DNA of 64,000 bases from Straminergon stramineum (lineage: Eukaryota; Streptophyta; Bryopsida; Hypnales; Calliergonaceae). Numbering within the stretch: position 1 is the first letter of the stretch; each line of letters opens with the position of its first letter. The position numbers were made by a program, and so were the translations under genes. The DNA lies in the NCBI GenBank assembly GCA_963920665.1, contig OY987267.1, positions 21,142,001-21,206,000 of the forward strand, read 5' to 3'. Positions 51,001-63,630 of this stretch are shown in pieces. The notes below the pieces were generated by a model. The model did not search any database. It was not told the DNA's origin and saw nothing but the letters and a program-made list of their open reading frames with translations.

Positions 51001-54000
51001 CCCGCTGATTGAAAATCTAAATAATACACACACACAAACGGCATTGCAAGAAGAGTTTCCTATTCCAGGCAGAGTAGTACCATGACAAATCTGGAGCAAA
51101 CTTCTCAGCCAGAATGGCAGCTTTCAATGCGAGTTCTTCCCGAATTCCGAAATCAGCGGTTGTCAAATACTGTCACGAATGTAATATTTTGTGATCAATA
51201 CAGCGTAAAAGGATCCACAAAAGCGGAGGCGCATTATAAAAAACAGGTCAGATATTCACCCAAAATTCAAACATAAAAATCAAAGGAAAATAAAAAAGGA
51301 ACTTTCAAAATGTAAAGTATCCAGTATTGAAGGCTGAGACCTGTAAGAGCTCTTCTACAATTTCCTTTGCATTGGTGACATCACACATGCCGTATAGCAA
51401 GTCCAAAGAGCGCCTCCGAATGCTGCACAGTTTGACATGACTATCAGGTTCTTCAAACTCGAGAGCAGACAAAGTGACAAATGTTTAAAAGTCATTTGCT
51501 TCTGAAACGTATATAGGGCACAAGAATCAATAGAACCACACACCAACATTACATTCTATAACCAAATCAAGTACACAAGTTAAGGGCCAACTTCCTTGTC
51601 TGCAAGCGGTACATTCAAGAGGGAAACAGTATGAGATTCTTTCTGTCACATTAGCAGATAACAGACAATTTGAAAATGGTTTAGAATTAGTATGTTTTCC
51701 CCTCAACAATCGCCAAAGATATGGAGTAGGACTTCGTTACCTGATGTCAGGGTCTTTCAACGATGTGATAATTTGCGATTGATGCTTCTTGATGCTTTCC
51801 GCCACATCTGCTACTAGTAACATTCTTGTCATATTTTCCTAAAAGACATGAAAAGCACCAAAATTCAGCCACTGAACTTGTCATCTTTTTAATCTGTCAA
51901 AGTATAACATGCGATTAACTCCAAATTTCTAGGATGTAATAATTCCGACACTTGAATACAAACACAAAGTGCAAGCAAGGATTCCATCACGAACCAAACC
52001 CAAATAACGAATGTTGGGCTCCCGGACAGATATAAATTTTCCCAGTAACACGACGCACTGAGACATCATCTCATTCTCAGCATCCAAGTGCATGACCTGC
52101 AAAGCGAATATCATCACTTAAAAGACCTATAATAAAATCTCCATGATATACAGGACAAGTGCTGCTGAACACTCGACAACGAAACAGGATAACCAGCACT
52201 ATACTCACTTGACAAAATATTCGCAAATATGAAGATAATCTACTACAATCAACTTTCCAACGATACATTACAAGTGCGTGCGAAAGGAACTGGACAGGTT
52301 AAAGAAGCCGCTTTAGAATGGAACAATCATCCTCAAGATTTCAGAATTAGAGATTCAGATATCCAGGATGAAGAGAAATACCAGGGCAAGTGCCTCAAAA
52401 AGGACAGCATGAGATGCATTGTTTTTGTTAACATTTTTCACTACATCCGTTCCCAACAAAATTCTTTGTAAAACCTGCAAAAGAAAAATGGATACGCTTC
52501 TTATAGTTAATAAGAAGACCACAGCCCAAAGCTATGATGCGGGAATTTACTCATAACGCAAATAGGTCACTCTTAATCAATGTAAGTACGCTGGGTGAGA
52601 ACCTGCTCACAAACACATATGATAGAAGCAGTTTGAGGAACTCAACAAAATCAAAAGACTCAACATGATCCACTTACATCAAGTAAAGCTTTCCTGATGC
52701 TAGGATCATCAATTGACGGAAAATATTGCAGAACCCGCATTGTTTTAACCTGTTCCATCCAGCATCCAAAGAATATCCAAGCCTTCGTAAGTTTCACTGT
52801 TGGATCATTTCATGAAAATTGTAAGAAATTATTCCCAGTAGATTTACCTCAAAAAACTATCATGTAGAAATAGAAGGAACAATAAATTCACTTTTATAGA
52901 TGAATGAACACTAGAACACCACCTCTTGTTAAATCATAAAAGTCCGTAAAATCAATATATCGAAATAAAAAGACCAAGAAGTTTGAGGACACTGATGTCC
53001 AAAACAAGCATCACCCAAGAGAAATTTGAAAACATACCTGCAGCCACGGCGAGGGGATACCATAGTATGTATATTCTTGCGGAATGTCATGGCCCCTGGT
53101 TAATCGTTCCAATGTACGGACACATTTGGGCACACAATTCCAATATGCCTCGGGTGAGTTCGCTACTAATGCCACAAGCAAACTCATGACAGCTGTCAGA
53201 ACACCCAGATTCCGTTCGTCCAGTAATTGCACCATCCGTTCTGACCTGGTTGAACCCCAATGAATTACGTCAACACGCCAGGACAATAGATGCCCACGAA
53301 AAAGAGATCTTTAAACAGTATTAGAAAAGGACAAAATTGAAAACTGCATCCGATACCTCTACGGCCTAAGCCTCATGAGGAACTTCTTCATGCCTTGATG
53401 AAGCAGATTCAATGTCCCAATCTATTTCCGTATGAAGCTAACAGAGACTTGAGAAGATCTAATGATTGCCTCTTACCAGCCATCAATATTGACTACATCG
53501 GGATTCTTCCGAAAAAGACGAAGAAGACATAGAGCAGCTTTTTTGCGCACAAGAGGTCTGCATGAGTTTGAGATCTGCAACATCACAACTCCGAACACTA
53601 AATACAACACCATATGTCCTTATCTTGCCTGTAAGAACTCCAATTCCGTCTTAATATATTCTAAGTCAACGACAAATCGCATGAAAATTCTATACGTCTT
53701 AAAGTAAATTTAATTTGCCGCGATTGTCATTCTAAGGCAAAGATCAGTTATACGGTAATCAAGGTGATCAAGGTAATCACTCACATCATTGGGCAGTCGA
53801 GCTCTAACACTTGCTAAGTAAAAAACCTCAAATGAACAAGCACAATGCATAAAAGTATGTAACGAGTTGAACTCAACATATTTACTACTGAGCTACGTCC
53901 GACAACTAATACTATAACTGCGAAACCCCTTAAGGACCAAGTGGAGTCCAAATTTCCAAAAATGTGAAGAAGTGCTGTAGGTGTAACTGAGAGTAATCTA

Positions 54001-56469
54001 ATGATGCCATCAAACAAAATTTTAAACTGCAATCCATAGATTACATCCATACGGTTGGATCTAATATTGCACTAACTTGTATTTTCAATAAAATTTGAAA
54101 TTGAAAATTGAAAATTCCTAGTAAAATATATTGTGTATCGAATGATAGAAATATTCACAAAAAAGAATTCCTCTTCAGTTTGAAATGCTAATCTCTAATT
54201 ACGCTGGCTTTAAAAGATCTTCAGCTTGCTTACATTTGGAAGTCAGTTTTGAAGGGTCATTATAGCATTGAGAAACATACTTGTGCTCTTTGAACTGAAG
54301 AATATATGCAGAGACGAGTTTTGAACATCCTAACTACAGTAACACAAGAATCTAAAAAAAGTTGGATGGATGAAAAAATGAGTTTCTGTGTGTACGGGAC
54401 CCGTTTGAATTGTTCAAAATTTTGCTCGCCGGGTCCCTAAGGAGTTACAAGCTTCATGCATGAACATAAAACAGATAATGCATGATGTTGCGTTGTCAAA
54501 GTAAAACACAAAATACCACAGAAAAACTCAGGCCTAACCTACAAGAGGGCGGACAAACAGTTCGGAACTTCATGAACAGTATGCTCTTACCAGCAACTTC
54601 TGCACATCTGGAGCCAGAGATTCTGAAAATTCTCTACCACCAACATTGCCCACCTGAATAACAAATGTCAAATGATTGTCAAGAGCAACTAGGAATGTCA
54701 GAACCAGTAAGACGTGAAAATAGGCGAATCGACAAGTTATATCAAATACAGCATTACATTCTAATTGAGGATTGAGGCAGAGAATTAATGTATCCAACAA
54801 TTCCAGTGAGCGAAATTCAATACATAGTGATCTTTAAGAAGCACTTACTAAGAACTGCAAATTATGCATAATAAACAAACTAAGGAAAATACACTTTGGT
54901 TTGCATATTAATCTTCACAATAAGACAGCAAGAATATGGAGAGCAATAAGGAAAGCAATGCCCTGATGAAAGCAATGACAAGATCTTGGTTGAATCTAGG
55001 TTACATTTAACAAGTGATGCAAGGAGATGTACCATTGTTAAGGCGAGACATTGAAAGGTCTCATTTCGACCGATGATGTCATTGCGGACCGTGTTGATGA
55101 CCAATCGCAGAAAATCGTGATTTTCGTTGAGCAGGCATGACGTCACAATATAGCCAACCTGATTATATCACCATTCTCTCATTAAATGATATCTTAGCTT
55201 ATTAGCAACGATTGACAATCTCTGAACATCAATGATCGGTTAATTCATTAATGTGTGGCCGCTGGCATGATCAGGGACAAAGTAGTCCCGCTGAAAGCAA
55301 GCAGAACTGAAAATCAACAAAGGCAAAAGTGAATGGAACAATTAAACACAAGGAACCATACAAGAGCTGCAGAAAAGTTTAGGAAAGCGTATGTGCCTGC
55401 TTTTCTGCGTATTTTGGAGCTGAAATAAGTGCAACTGTTTCCATGTGCCCGAAGTCCACATCATAGCCAAGCATATAAATGTACAGCATCTTCCAGACAT
55501 ATTTCTTCTTCTCGTATACAGACAAGCCCTGAAATCACGGATATCAACAAAGTCATGGTCAAAACCTTGATTTTAGGTCCAATAAACCCTGACAATTGCT
55601 GCACTGCAAACATTCTCTCCGACACCCTTAATTTAGGGCCAACTCCGGAAACTCTGCGTCAAAAGTGAAGATCAAAATGACCGTCTGGAAGATTGAGGAG
55701 TTCGCACTGCAGCTATCTATGTCTATCTGACAGCCGCGAGACAGGAGCAAAATCTTGGCAGTTATATTACTCCGTGATCCAGCCTCTCTAATAAAGGCCA
55801 ATACAAAGGTTCCGGCTCTTTTAAGTGATGAGAATAAATTCAATATTTTGCCGATCCAGCAGACCATAATAATAATTATCAACGTCGGAATATCACGAGA
55901 CGATTAAAGCATAAGCATACGACAGGCAAAAGAGTCGACAAATCGAGGAAGAAGAATCGAGAAAATACAGCTTCCTAATTACAGATTCTTAATTACAATT
56001 CTTAAATATTCGACTGTCATGTGTCAGCTGTAAGAACTAAATAGCAGCAGATAATCCGTTTCCAACTATTCTCGCGGCTTCATTGTCCACAATTAATCGA
56101 ACATTAAACAGCAGAAGAAGTCACCGTGAACCTTCCAAAACACCGCTCCAATTCACAACTCTTGCATGTCCACGCAGCGATCCATGCAATGCTTCGCAAT
56201 CCACCTAGGGTTCCGCAGTTCAAACCGGCGAGCTTCTCCACTCCCTCCATACTCATTCCTAACCACTTCCATCACCATCACTCCCCGTCGCCACATCCTC
56301 AAATACGCAATTCACAGTAATCCGTCCCTCCACTTACCCGCTCGTTCTTGAACCGCGTCCGAATGTTCGCGAGCTCCTTCTCCACCCGCCCGGTCTCCTG
56401 CTCCTTATTCTGACAATTCCGCACATCGCTAATGAACACAGACAGCCCTCTCATGCCCGAGAGCGCCAT
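45097..56469 (-). CDS. AP2A: AP-2 complex subunit alpha (alpha-adaptin), 27 exons
   Basis: Large subunit of the AP-2 clathrin adaptor, which binds PIP2 and cargo at the plasma membrane. I assembled 27 in-phase exons (high-low): 56469-56338, 55528-55397, 55158-55033, 54653-54591, 53574-53477, 53245-53038, 52749-52678, 52474-52382, 52096-51995, 51838-51741, 51422-51341, 51169-51081, 50890-50785, 50575-50510, 49946-49840, 49650-49546, 49219-49099, 48844-48668, 48176-47883, 47599-47519, 47203-47039, 46916-46830, 46594-46469, 46200-46120, 45974-45906, 45517-45438, 45226-45097. They sum to 3,090 nt, or 1,029 residues, the usual length. Residues 1-600 are the alpha-solenoid trunk (start [16 protein letters not shown], the conserved plant N terminus; basic KKK patch at 51-53). 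Residues 601-757 are a Pro/Ala/Ser hinge with DLLGDL. Residues 758-1029 are the ear, ending ALAGLI. No break is seen. Intron 2 has a GC donor. Confidence 0.97.
50062..50252. repeat. Intronic inverted-end repeat in AP2A
   Basis: Within the intron between exons 14 and 15. The left end, CACTACTGCTTTATCCTATT, is partly complementary to the right end, AATAGGATGAATCAGTG, and CAAATTAGTGTCAC-like motifs lie inside both ends. A related half occurs at 22,725-22,775 (CACTGATTTGTCCTAATAG). Probably an old MITE; boundaries are approximate. Confidence 0.45.
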
Positions 56470-57041
56470 CGCCGATCACGCCTCCTCTCTCCACCGGCTT
56501 CGTCGATCAATCTCCCCCGAATCGTCCTCCGTCGTCGTCGCCGTGCCTACCACCGCTGCCGCGCACCTCGCCGCCTTTCCATATCGACACCAAACGAGCA
56601 CGCAAGAAGCTTGAAAAATTCGTGGTTACACCGGGAATTACGAAAATGGAAAAGGTAACAGGAGTTTTTCGCTAGCAGCTTTTTGGCTTTGAAAATGTCT
56701 GGGCAGAACGGAACGGGACTGTTCGGCCTGGCGGTCGCTGGTGGCTTCGGCGGCCACGAACATTTCCAAGGGCCCTCTTCACACGAGACGCTCGGCCGTC
56801 TCGCCCGTTAGCTTCGTGACGGAGGTGGTAGCTTACTAGGCAGGCTCTGGCTCATTCTGCTAATCTGGCGGGGTCGAATTGCCGGGCGGCTGTTGGGAAT
56901 TGGCTCCACGGAAATGGCCCTCGTTTGAAACTCCTCCGCCGTATTTTCGGACGAAACTCCCTGTCAGTTTCGATGAGTCACTCCCCAGTTTCTTCGCTAC
57001 ACAGGTGATTTTATTTTACAGATTCCTGTACTCAAATTAAC
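56470..57041 (-). promoter_or_regulatory. Probable AP2A leader and promoter region
   Basis: GC-rich DNA directly upstream of the AP2A start codon, ending at the TTAA-flanked element at 57,046. No distinct core promoter motif could be fixed. Confidence 0.4.
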
Positions 57042-57045
57042 TTAA

Positions 57046-57635
57046 CCCCTAAGTGTACTGAGTCTTCTCCAGAATTGATGATTTGAGATGACTCATTATA
57101 AAGTGTTATTAGGAAGAATATTTTGGAATTGATATACAAATAAAAGTTGTAGATTGAATGTGTGAGTTTCAGAGTCCATCGATATGGTTATATTCAGCAA
57201 TGCTATCACCATTATTTTTTTATAAATTTTGAAAGGGAAATTCCAAAATTTCTTCTGAAGTCAATTACAAGCCAAATATTATCATTTTTTGAGTAAAATT
57301 TGTTGGAATGGACTTGAAAACAGCTACTCTTGACATGGTGATTTTTTGAAATTTTTGTGTTCCTAAAATCTCTAACCTCATTTTGGGCAAATCCAATTTT
57401 GAACTAGGAGACAATGCAATTTTGGCTAGGACAACCACTTGACATACTTGCACATTTGTAATTTTAGAAAAAGATGTACTCTAATATTAACACCAAATTC
57501 AACCATTAGATAGGACAACAACTTGATAAAGTATCTCCACAAATTAGGATGATTTTCATCCAAGCAAAAATGAGGATGAAACTTGAGTTCCAATCTATTC
57601 ATTGTTTAGAAAGTGGACATCAAAGTGCTTAGGGG
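57046..57635. mobile_element. Short TTAA-flanked element (590 bp)
   Basis: TTAA at 57,042-57,045 and 57,636-57,639 flank termini CCCCTAAGTG and, on the opposite strand, CCCCTAAGCAC. Same boundary rules as the other TTAA elements, but the interior is mostly unlike them, so it is a shorter or divergent subfamily. It lies about 0.6 kb upstream of the AP-2 alpha start. Confidence 0.6.
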
Positions 57636-57824
57636 TTAACATTGAAAAGATGCAGAGATGGGCCATTGACCAAGGTAGTCACCATAATACACTGATTGTT
57701 GGACTAATAGATGCATTCTTTGTTTCTACATTGAACAATGAAGTCATCCATTGCACCTTTTAAGTTCACAAACACCCTTACAAGGTTAATATATACAATC
57801 CACTTGACTAACATCAATCCTTAA

Positions 57825-58755
57825 CCCTTGAAGTTCCATGACTATATTTTCACCAAAAATGCACCAAATCTGCCATTTTAAGTACAAGTACCAAATTTTT
57901 GAAAAAAAAACTTTTTTTGACACCTATAACCGTAGGATCTTGTAGTATGCTGACTTGAGAACATGTGGTAAAAATTTCAAAAATTTCCACCATGTGGATT
58001 GCAAGATATATTAACCAATCAAATTTGATGAAATCATTTTTTGGGCCCTATGAAAAACAGGGCAGCTGCACTTCACAAGCTCACTTCTTTATGAAAAAAT
58101 GTACCAAATTGTGGTGCTTCTTTGGATTATTTTTCGTAGACAAGTTGGCCACATGCTTGAAAAATTTCAAATCATTTGGAATTGTACAGCATATAGGAAA
58201 AAAAAATAGTAAGTGGATAGTAGTAGAAAATGATTCAAAATACTAAATTGTTAAGAATTTAATTATGAAATTGAAAAATGACAATTCCAATGGTTTCAAT
58301 GTTATTATAAACAATCGACTTCCTTTCCTTTTATTTTTTTCCAAAAATATTAAAAATTGAGTAACATACAGGACTTTAAAGTTTATTTTAGAGTAGAGAA
58401 TCCATAATTGCCCACAAACAAAAAATCCTCATAACTTTTGACTCATTGATCAAAATGGTATGATTCAAAGCCTTCCACATACATATAACTCTAGAAAAAC
58501 AATATGAAATTTTTGTTTCTGAAAAAATTCATTTTTTCTAATCTACCCGGACTGCCCATTTACGAAAAAAAATAACACGTTAGGCCATAACTTTTGACTC
58601 ATATTTCCAAATGTCATGAAATTTAGTGCATATAAAAGACATTCCTCATCCCCACCATCAATTTAAATTTGGTCCAGAAATATCGAAATCTCTAGTCACA
58701 CGTACCTATCCAAAATTGTTGTGTTGCCAAAAAACGCATGTTGGGCCTTCAAGGG
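57825..58755. mobile_element. TTAA-flanked non-autonomous element, copy 3 (inverted)
   Basis: TTAA at 57,821-57,824 and 58,756-58,759 flank a 931-bp element oriented opposite to copies 1 and 2. Its left end reads CCCTTGAAGTTCCATGAC and its interior is the reverse complement of copy 1 (CTGCCATTTTAAGTACAAG, then later the ATAACTTTTGACTCAT segments). No intact coding region. Confidence 0.75.
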
Positions 58756-59705
58756 TTAAATAAAGATTTTATTTTTCTTATTTTGGGATCTTCATTGGAG
58801 TGACGCTGTTGTTTACATCTAAATAAATGGATGAAATATGCAAAATGAAGATAAAACTTCACTTACTCATCCCAAAAAGTGTACAATCATTAAAAAAACA
58901 ATACTGTCCTTGGAATATGCAACAAATCACAATTTCCTCCGTTGAAATGTGGAAACATATCCTCCAATATTCATTCAAAAAAAATTGTATTACTTTTGAA
59001 CAAAATATCACTAAAAAATGTCACCATGAAGAGTTTGTCCAAGTGTGAAACACCATATTGGTTCATCTTTTAGAAGACAAAAAATATAAACAATGTACAT
59101 AAATGAATTTACAAGTTTGAAAGCATTAGTATGCCAAATTAAACCACAACGACCAATGAAGCATCAAGTGACAATGGTTGTTGCATTGTTGAAAAATAGA
59201 CAAAAATTGCTTCTTCAAAGTACTTGAACGCACCTCATCCATTTCATGGAGCTCTGGCAGAAGTTCTTGAAAACAATTGTAATCCAAATACTAAAAGTGG
59301 ATGTAGTGTTCTTAGGGTTTAACCTTATAAAGATGTTGTAGTCAAAAAGTGGCTAATGGTTGATTTTCTAAATCACTATAAAAATGAAGATTGCACCTAT
59401 TGGTTCAAAAATTGAATCATTTTTGTCTCAATACCTATCATTAAGGTAGAATCCTTCTAAAGTGAAACCTTCAATTCTAAAATAATACAACACTATCTTA
59501 AAAGGAGTCATCCAAAAATTATCAAATTTCTATAATAATAGACATATTATTTATTTCAATAAGCATTGGCGGATGTGTTTTGTACAGAGAATTGTGTCAA
59601 TTACAAAATAGAACGACAACTTCTAAGGCCTTAAGAGATATTGGGTACAATATTTACTGTAATTTATTTTAAATTCCATAGATGAGTAATACAACTAATA
59701 CTTGA

Positions 59706-60632
59706 CCCCTGAAGATCCATTGTCCCCTTGAGGGACAAAATGGATTTGGGGCAAGTTCCTACGATCTCAATATTCATCATGATTTTTGAAACTTTTTGTA
59801 AAGATAGAAAAATGATTTAGCTTTCTAAGAAGATTATTTTTATTTCCATTCATGTATGAGCAGAAGTTATGGCACAATATGCCCAAATTTGAGTTCAATG
59901 AGAGAAAAAAAACCTCATCCAAACTTGAAATATAATTTTTTGAAATTTTTTTTCTTATAGATTATATTTTTTTATCTATGTAGGAAGCTTTAATTCATTC
60001 TATTTGGATGAGTGATGTGAAAAGTTACAAGCAATCTTGTTTTTTGGGCAATTAAAGCATCTTCTCAAAAAAAACACTTATAGGATTCCTTTCTAAACTC
60101 AATTTTTATAGTTTTCAAAAACAAAAATTTCACATGGTTAATATCTTTTGCAAGAAAAATATCACCATTGACATGAGTGTTTTATTTCCATCTTAGAGCT
60201 ATCAACAATATAAATTTCCCTTCAATCTTGAACCTACTTCTACAATTCTACTTAACAATTTTTAATGAGTGAAACTTAAGTGTTTTATTTTTGAATTTTT
60301 TCCAAAGATTTTCAACTCAATTCTTTGACACACCAAATTAAAAATTCAAGATCAGTAGTGCAAAAAATTTACTCTAAGAAGATTCAAAGTCAACAAATGT
60401 AGTCAAACAAGGTGTGAAAAAACTTATTTTCTTCACTTTAAATGCAAATATCTTGCAATCTACATAGTCAAAGTTTCCAAAATTTCTTCCACACATTCTT
60501 ACACTAGTCTCGCACAAGATCTTATGGTTAGATATTTATAAATAATCATATTTTAAATTTTTTGGCTCTTTGCAAAAGAAATGGCAGTTTTGATTGATTT
60601 TTTGATGGAAAAATGCCTTGGGACTTTGGGGG
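59706..60632. mobile_element. TTAA-type element, decayed copy 4
   Basis: Starts CCCCTGAAGATCC after a mutated TTGA and ends near GGGACTTTGGGGG. It shares family landmarks such as a GCAAATATCTTGCAATCTAC stretch and GAAATGGCAGTTTTG near the right end. The right boundary is eroded, so the end coordinate is approximate. Confidence 0.55.
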
Positions 60633-60992
60633 ACAATGTAGTGGGAGCTAGTTCTTCCTCCCTCAAACTTCTTGGGCTACGAGGGCCCCGGCCTTCATGC
60701 TTGAGTTCTTGCCCTCATAGCTTAAGAGGCCTTTAGGAGGATTCCTCCACTATACTTTCGTCTATTGAAAGTCATTCATTCACTTATAGAAATCCACACT
60801 AAAAATCCCATTCTAGAAGTTATTTTTGTGTTTAAAATAACGCAAATTTTTAATACAAACCATCATTTGGAATGGGTTTTTTAGTGTAAATTTCTACTAC
60901 CAGTAGTGATTGGACACTTCTTTAGTCCTTGGCATCCTTATTGAAGTGAGGTAACTACACCTAATGGCTTCCTATTTACAAAACCATCCCAT

Positions 60993-61186
60993 CTACACTA
61001 AATAGGGATATTAAGGGGACCAAGATACTAAAGGGACTTATTGCAAAAAATTGTAGATGTTTGACACATGATGTACATCCCTTGGACACTTCAATAACTA
61101 ATGATGTATAATAAAGGAAAATATTTATGTAGTGTGAAATGTTGATTAATTAGTATGGGTCCCCTTATAAACCCTATTGAGTGTAG
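60993..61186. repeat. CTACACT-ended dispersed repeat, copy 2
   Basis: A 194-bp sister of the repeat at 44,211 with better-preserved ends: CTACACTAAATAGGG on the left and CCCTATTGAGTGTAG on the right. Same orientation and internal order as copy 1. Confidence 0.72.
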
Positions 61187-63269
61187 ATTCTTCAATATAA
61201 GAAAACCGTTTGTTTTTTTATGTTTGACCAAAAATGTAGCATGTTCAAGGTGGACATGCTATGTCTACAAAAACATTGAGATGTTTACTAGATGGATGCA
61301 ACAAAAGTGTAGATTTACATGGATGTTGTAGAAAACAGAGGAAAATTATGGTCACAACGTGTAGGTGCTACCAAAAACAACTATATCCTCAAAAACATGA
61401 CTACAGACATAATGATGTTCCAAAGATTGTTTGAGAAAACAATCATTGCCACGTCAACATCCCTGGTCCATTTTAATTGTGGGTAAATCAATAGAAGTTA
61501 CTGCGGTCTAGAAAAAAATGGTTGCCCAAGGTGAAAAAAAGGACAACGGGCAGGAAATTAGGAAAAAAGCTGATGTGGCATCTGACATGGACATGAACAT
61601 GATGATGTGGCATGCCATGTTAGCATACAAGATCCACCCATGTCATATTTGTCAGATGTTCTTATGGACATCAATTGGGACGTACAAACGTTTTTGAAGA
61701 CATGAAGTTGTTTCTAAAGACATTGAGATGTTTCTAAAAACATGAAGACGTTTCTAAAGACATTACTTTTGGCAGCATTGTCTTCAACTCCCTATGAATA
61801 TGATTTAATAGTGCATATTGTCCGACTTGAAATTCATTATGTCTGAGCAAATGGCCTAACCTCCATTGAATGAAGAAAGGCATTTTTAGCAATGTTCACA
61901 TGACTACAACATGACCTTTTACCTAGCTTCTAGTGATATAAACGTCTATAAAAGAGTGCTTTCATGCATACCATACAATTTGACAATTGCTAGAAACGAC
62001 CATACTCATTGTAAGTATCTTGTGTGGATTTTGTAAACCCAATTTCTTCTTTGATCTATGGCTATGGACATGGATGTGGATGACAAATCCAAACAAGATA
62101 AACTATTCATTTTGTGCTCAGAAATGGTGCAATTCATTACATTTTGACTATGAAGGACAAGGTCCTACACTAAACCCACCTCAGACACTTCAAAAATGAT
62201 AGTGGGTACAAGCATGCTTCAAATCGAGTACCCCATAAAGGTCGTCATACAATAGAAACTTATTCACCTCAAGTATAATACAATATGGAATCACCCAAAA
62301 AAATTGCCAATAATTGATTAAAGTTGTTCATTTGATTCCTGTAAACCCATTCAAGACTCTATCATAGTGTCCATTTTTCACTCAGGATTCAAAAAGGAAT
62401 ATAATTATGTAGTAAAAAGTGTTTTCAAATCACTTTGTTGGTTTATAATGTTTTAATATCCAATTGTAGTAATTTATAATTTGATATGGGATATTTAACT
62501 ATTTTTTCTTATTTTTCAAATCATGTTCAATATCACAAGGAGGGGATATGTTTAAAAAGAATTCAAAATTGGATATTCTTTTGGATTTCATTATTGAAAC
62601 ATGAAAAGTGAGTTGCAAAGTAATAAATAGGCAAAAAAATCATGGTAGAATTCTTGTGTACATGTATATTTTCTATTGACATGATACCAAACTTTGTTGA
62701 ATTCTAATATATATATGAAAATTAAAAATTTAATAAGTTTTGATTCATGAAAATGATTTGACTATATGTGTTTTCAACAATGCCAATGTTTTTAAAAAAT
62801 TACTCTCATTTCTATTTGTAAAATAGGCGAATTGAAGATTATTTCATTCCTAATTCTTTAGTTTTTAGCTTCTGGATCCCAAGCATGTTTGTACCATAGT
62901 TACATTTTCATATGAGCAACCCTCCTTGTTTAGATGACGTCAGACACAAGTCACACCCAACATCCACAATTGCTACTTTTGTCACCTAATGAATGTTTTC
63001 AAGACAACGGTCCTTATAGGAGATATAGAGGTAGAAAAGCCACCCTATCCTTCAGATGTTCTGTGTAACATTTGCAAGCCATTAGACATGTATGTGAAAG
63101 ATGTAGACGAGCTAAACTTCAACCTCAAGAATTGCGTTGTCACCTACAATAACAAAGTAGGCTCTTCTTTTGTCTATGGGATGCCCCATTGGGTCCTCAA
63201 TTTGTTGCATTGGTTGTAGTCCATCGAAGTCCTTGTCATTTTGCAATTGAACCATGTTTGGGGACAACT
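61187..63269. other. AT-rich stretch beside the CACTA remnant
   Basis: Apart from the tandem units at 61,685, no element is identified. The frame at 62,989-63,219 (+) has no family resemblance I can name. Part may belong to the decayed CACTA element. Confidence 0.4.
61685..61765. repeat. Tandem array of GTTTCTAAAGACAT units
   Basis: Four imperfect units of about 23 bp, each with a GACGTTT or GATGTTT start, TCTAAA(G/A)ACAT and a GAAG or GAGA spacer. A related single motif (ACGTTTTTTGAGACAT) occurs at 2,440. Non-coding. Confidence 0.6.
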
Positions 63270-63630
63270 AGGTAGAACTATGTAGTGCCTTCCATCTACC
63301 TCTAACCTTTGTTTGGTACAAAACTTTCCAACCACTTCGGTGTGGGTCGTTGAAGAAGAATACTTATTGGCAATGCCAAGAAAATGCAAATGAGTCAAGG
63401 TGGACCTTCCTATCTATTGGATTGAAGCTTGTTAAGTTGAAGTTGTAACTATCTTGTTGAATGCTTAGGAATTCATCATCTCTTGTCCCCCTCACGCAAT
63501 TGCATAGCAACATTGTAACATAGTGGTTTCTATAATCCAAGAACAAAATTTCGTCAATGTACTCACATACTTGTGGGTGGCTTCTAGTGACATGTTCCCA
63601 AGCGTTTAATGAAATTGGTGGGTGAAACAT
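63270..63630 (-). pseudogene. Decayed CACTA (En/Spm) transposon remnant, DUF4216-like
   Basis: Reading leftward on the minus strand, one frame gives YIDEILFLDYRNHYVTMLLC, then CVRGTRDDEF and LTSFNPIDRKVHLDSFAF. After a stop or frame change comes QVFFFNDPHRSGWKVLY. This order (a Tyr-rich strand, FKCDW-like segment, VNF-like segment, a PFVFASQ-like segment, then QVFYxxDP and a Gly-Trp motif) resembles the DUF4216 domain found beside the TNP2 transposase of plant CACTA elements. The in-frame stop and shift show it is dead. Flanking DNA to the window end may belong to the same element, but I recognise no further domain. Recognition is from motif pattern only. Confidence 0.5.
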
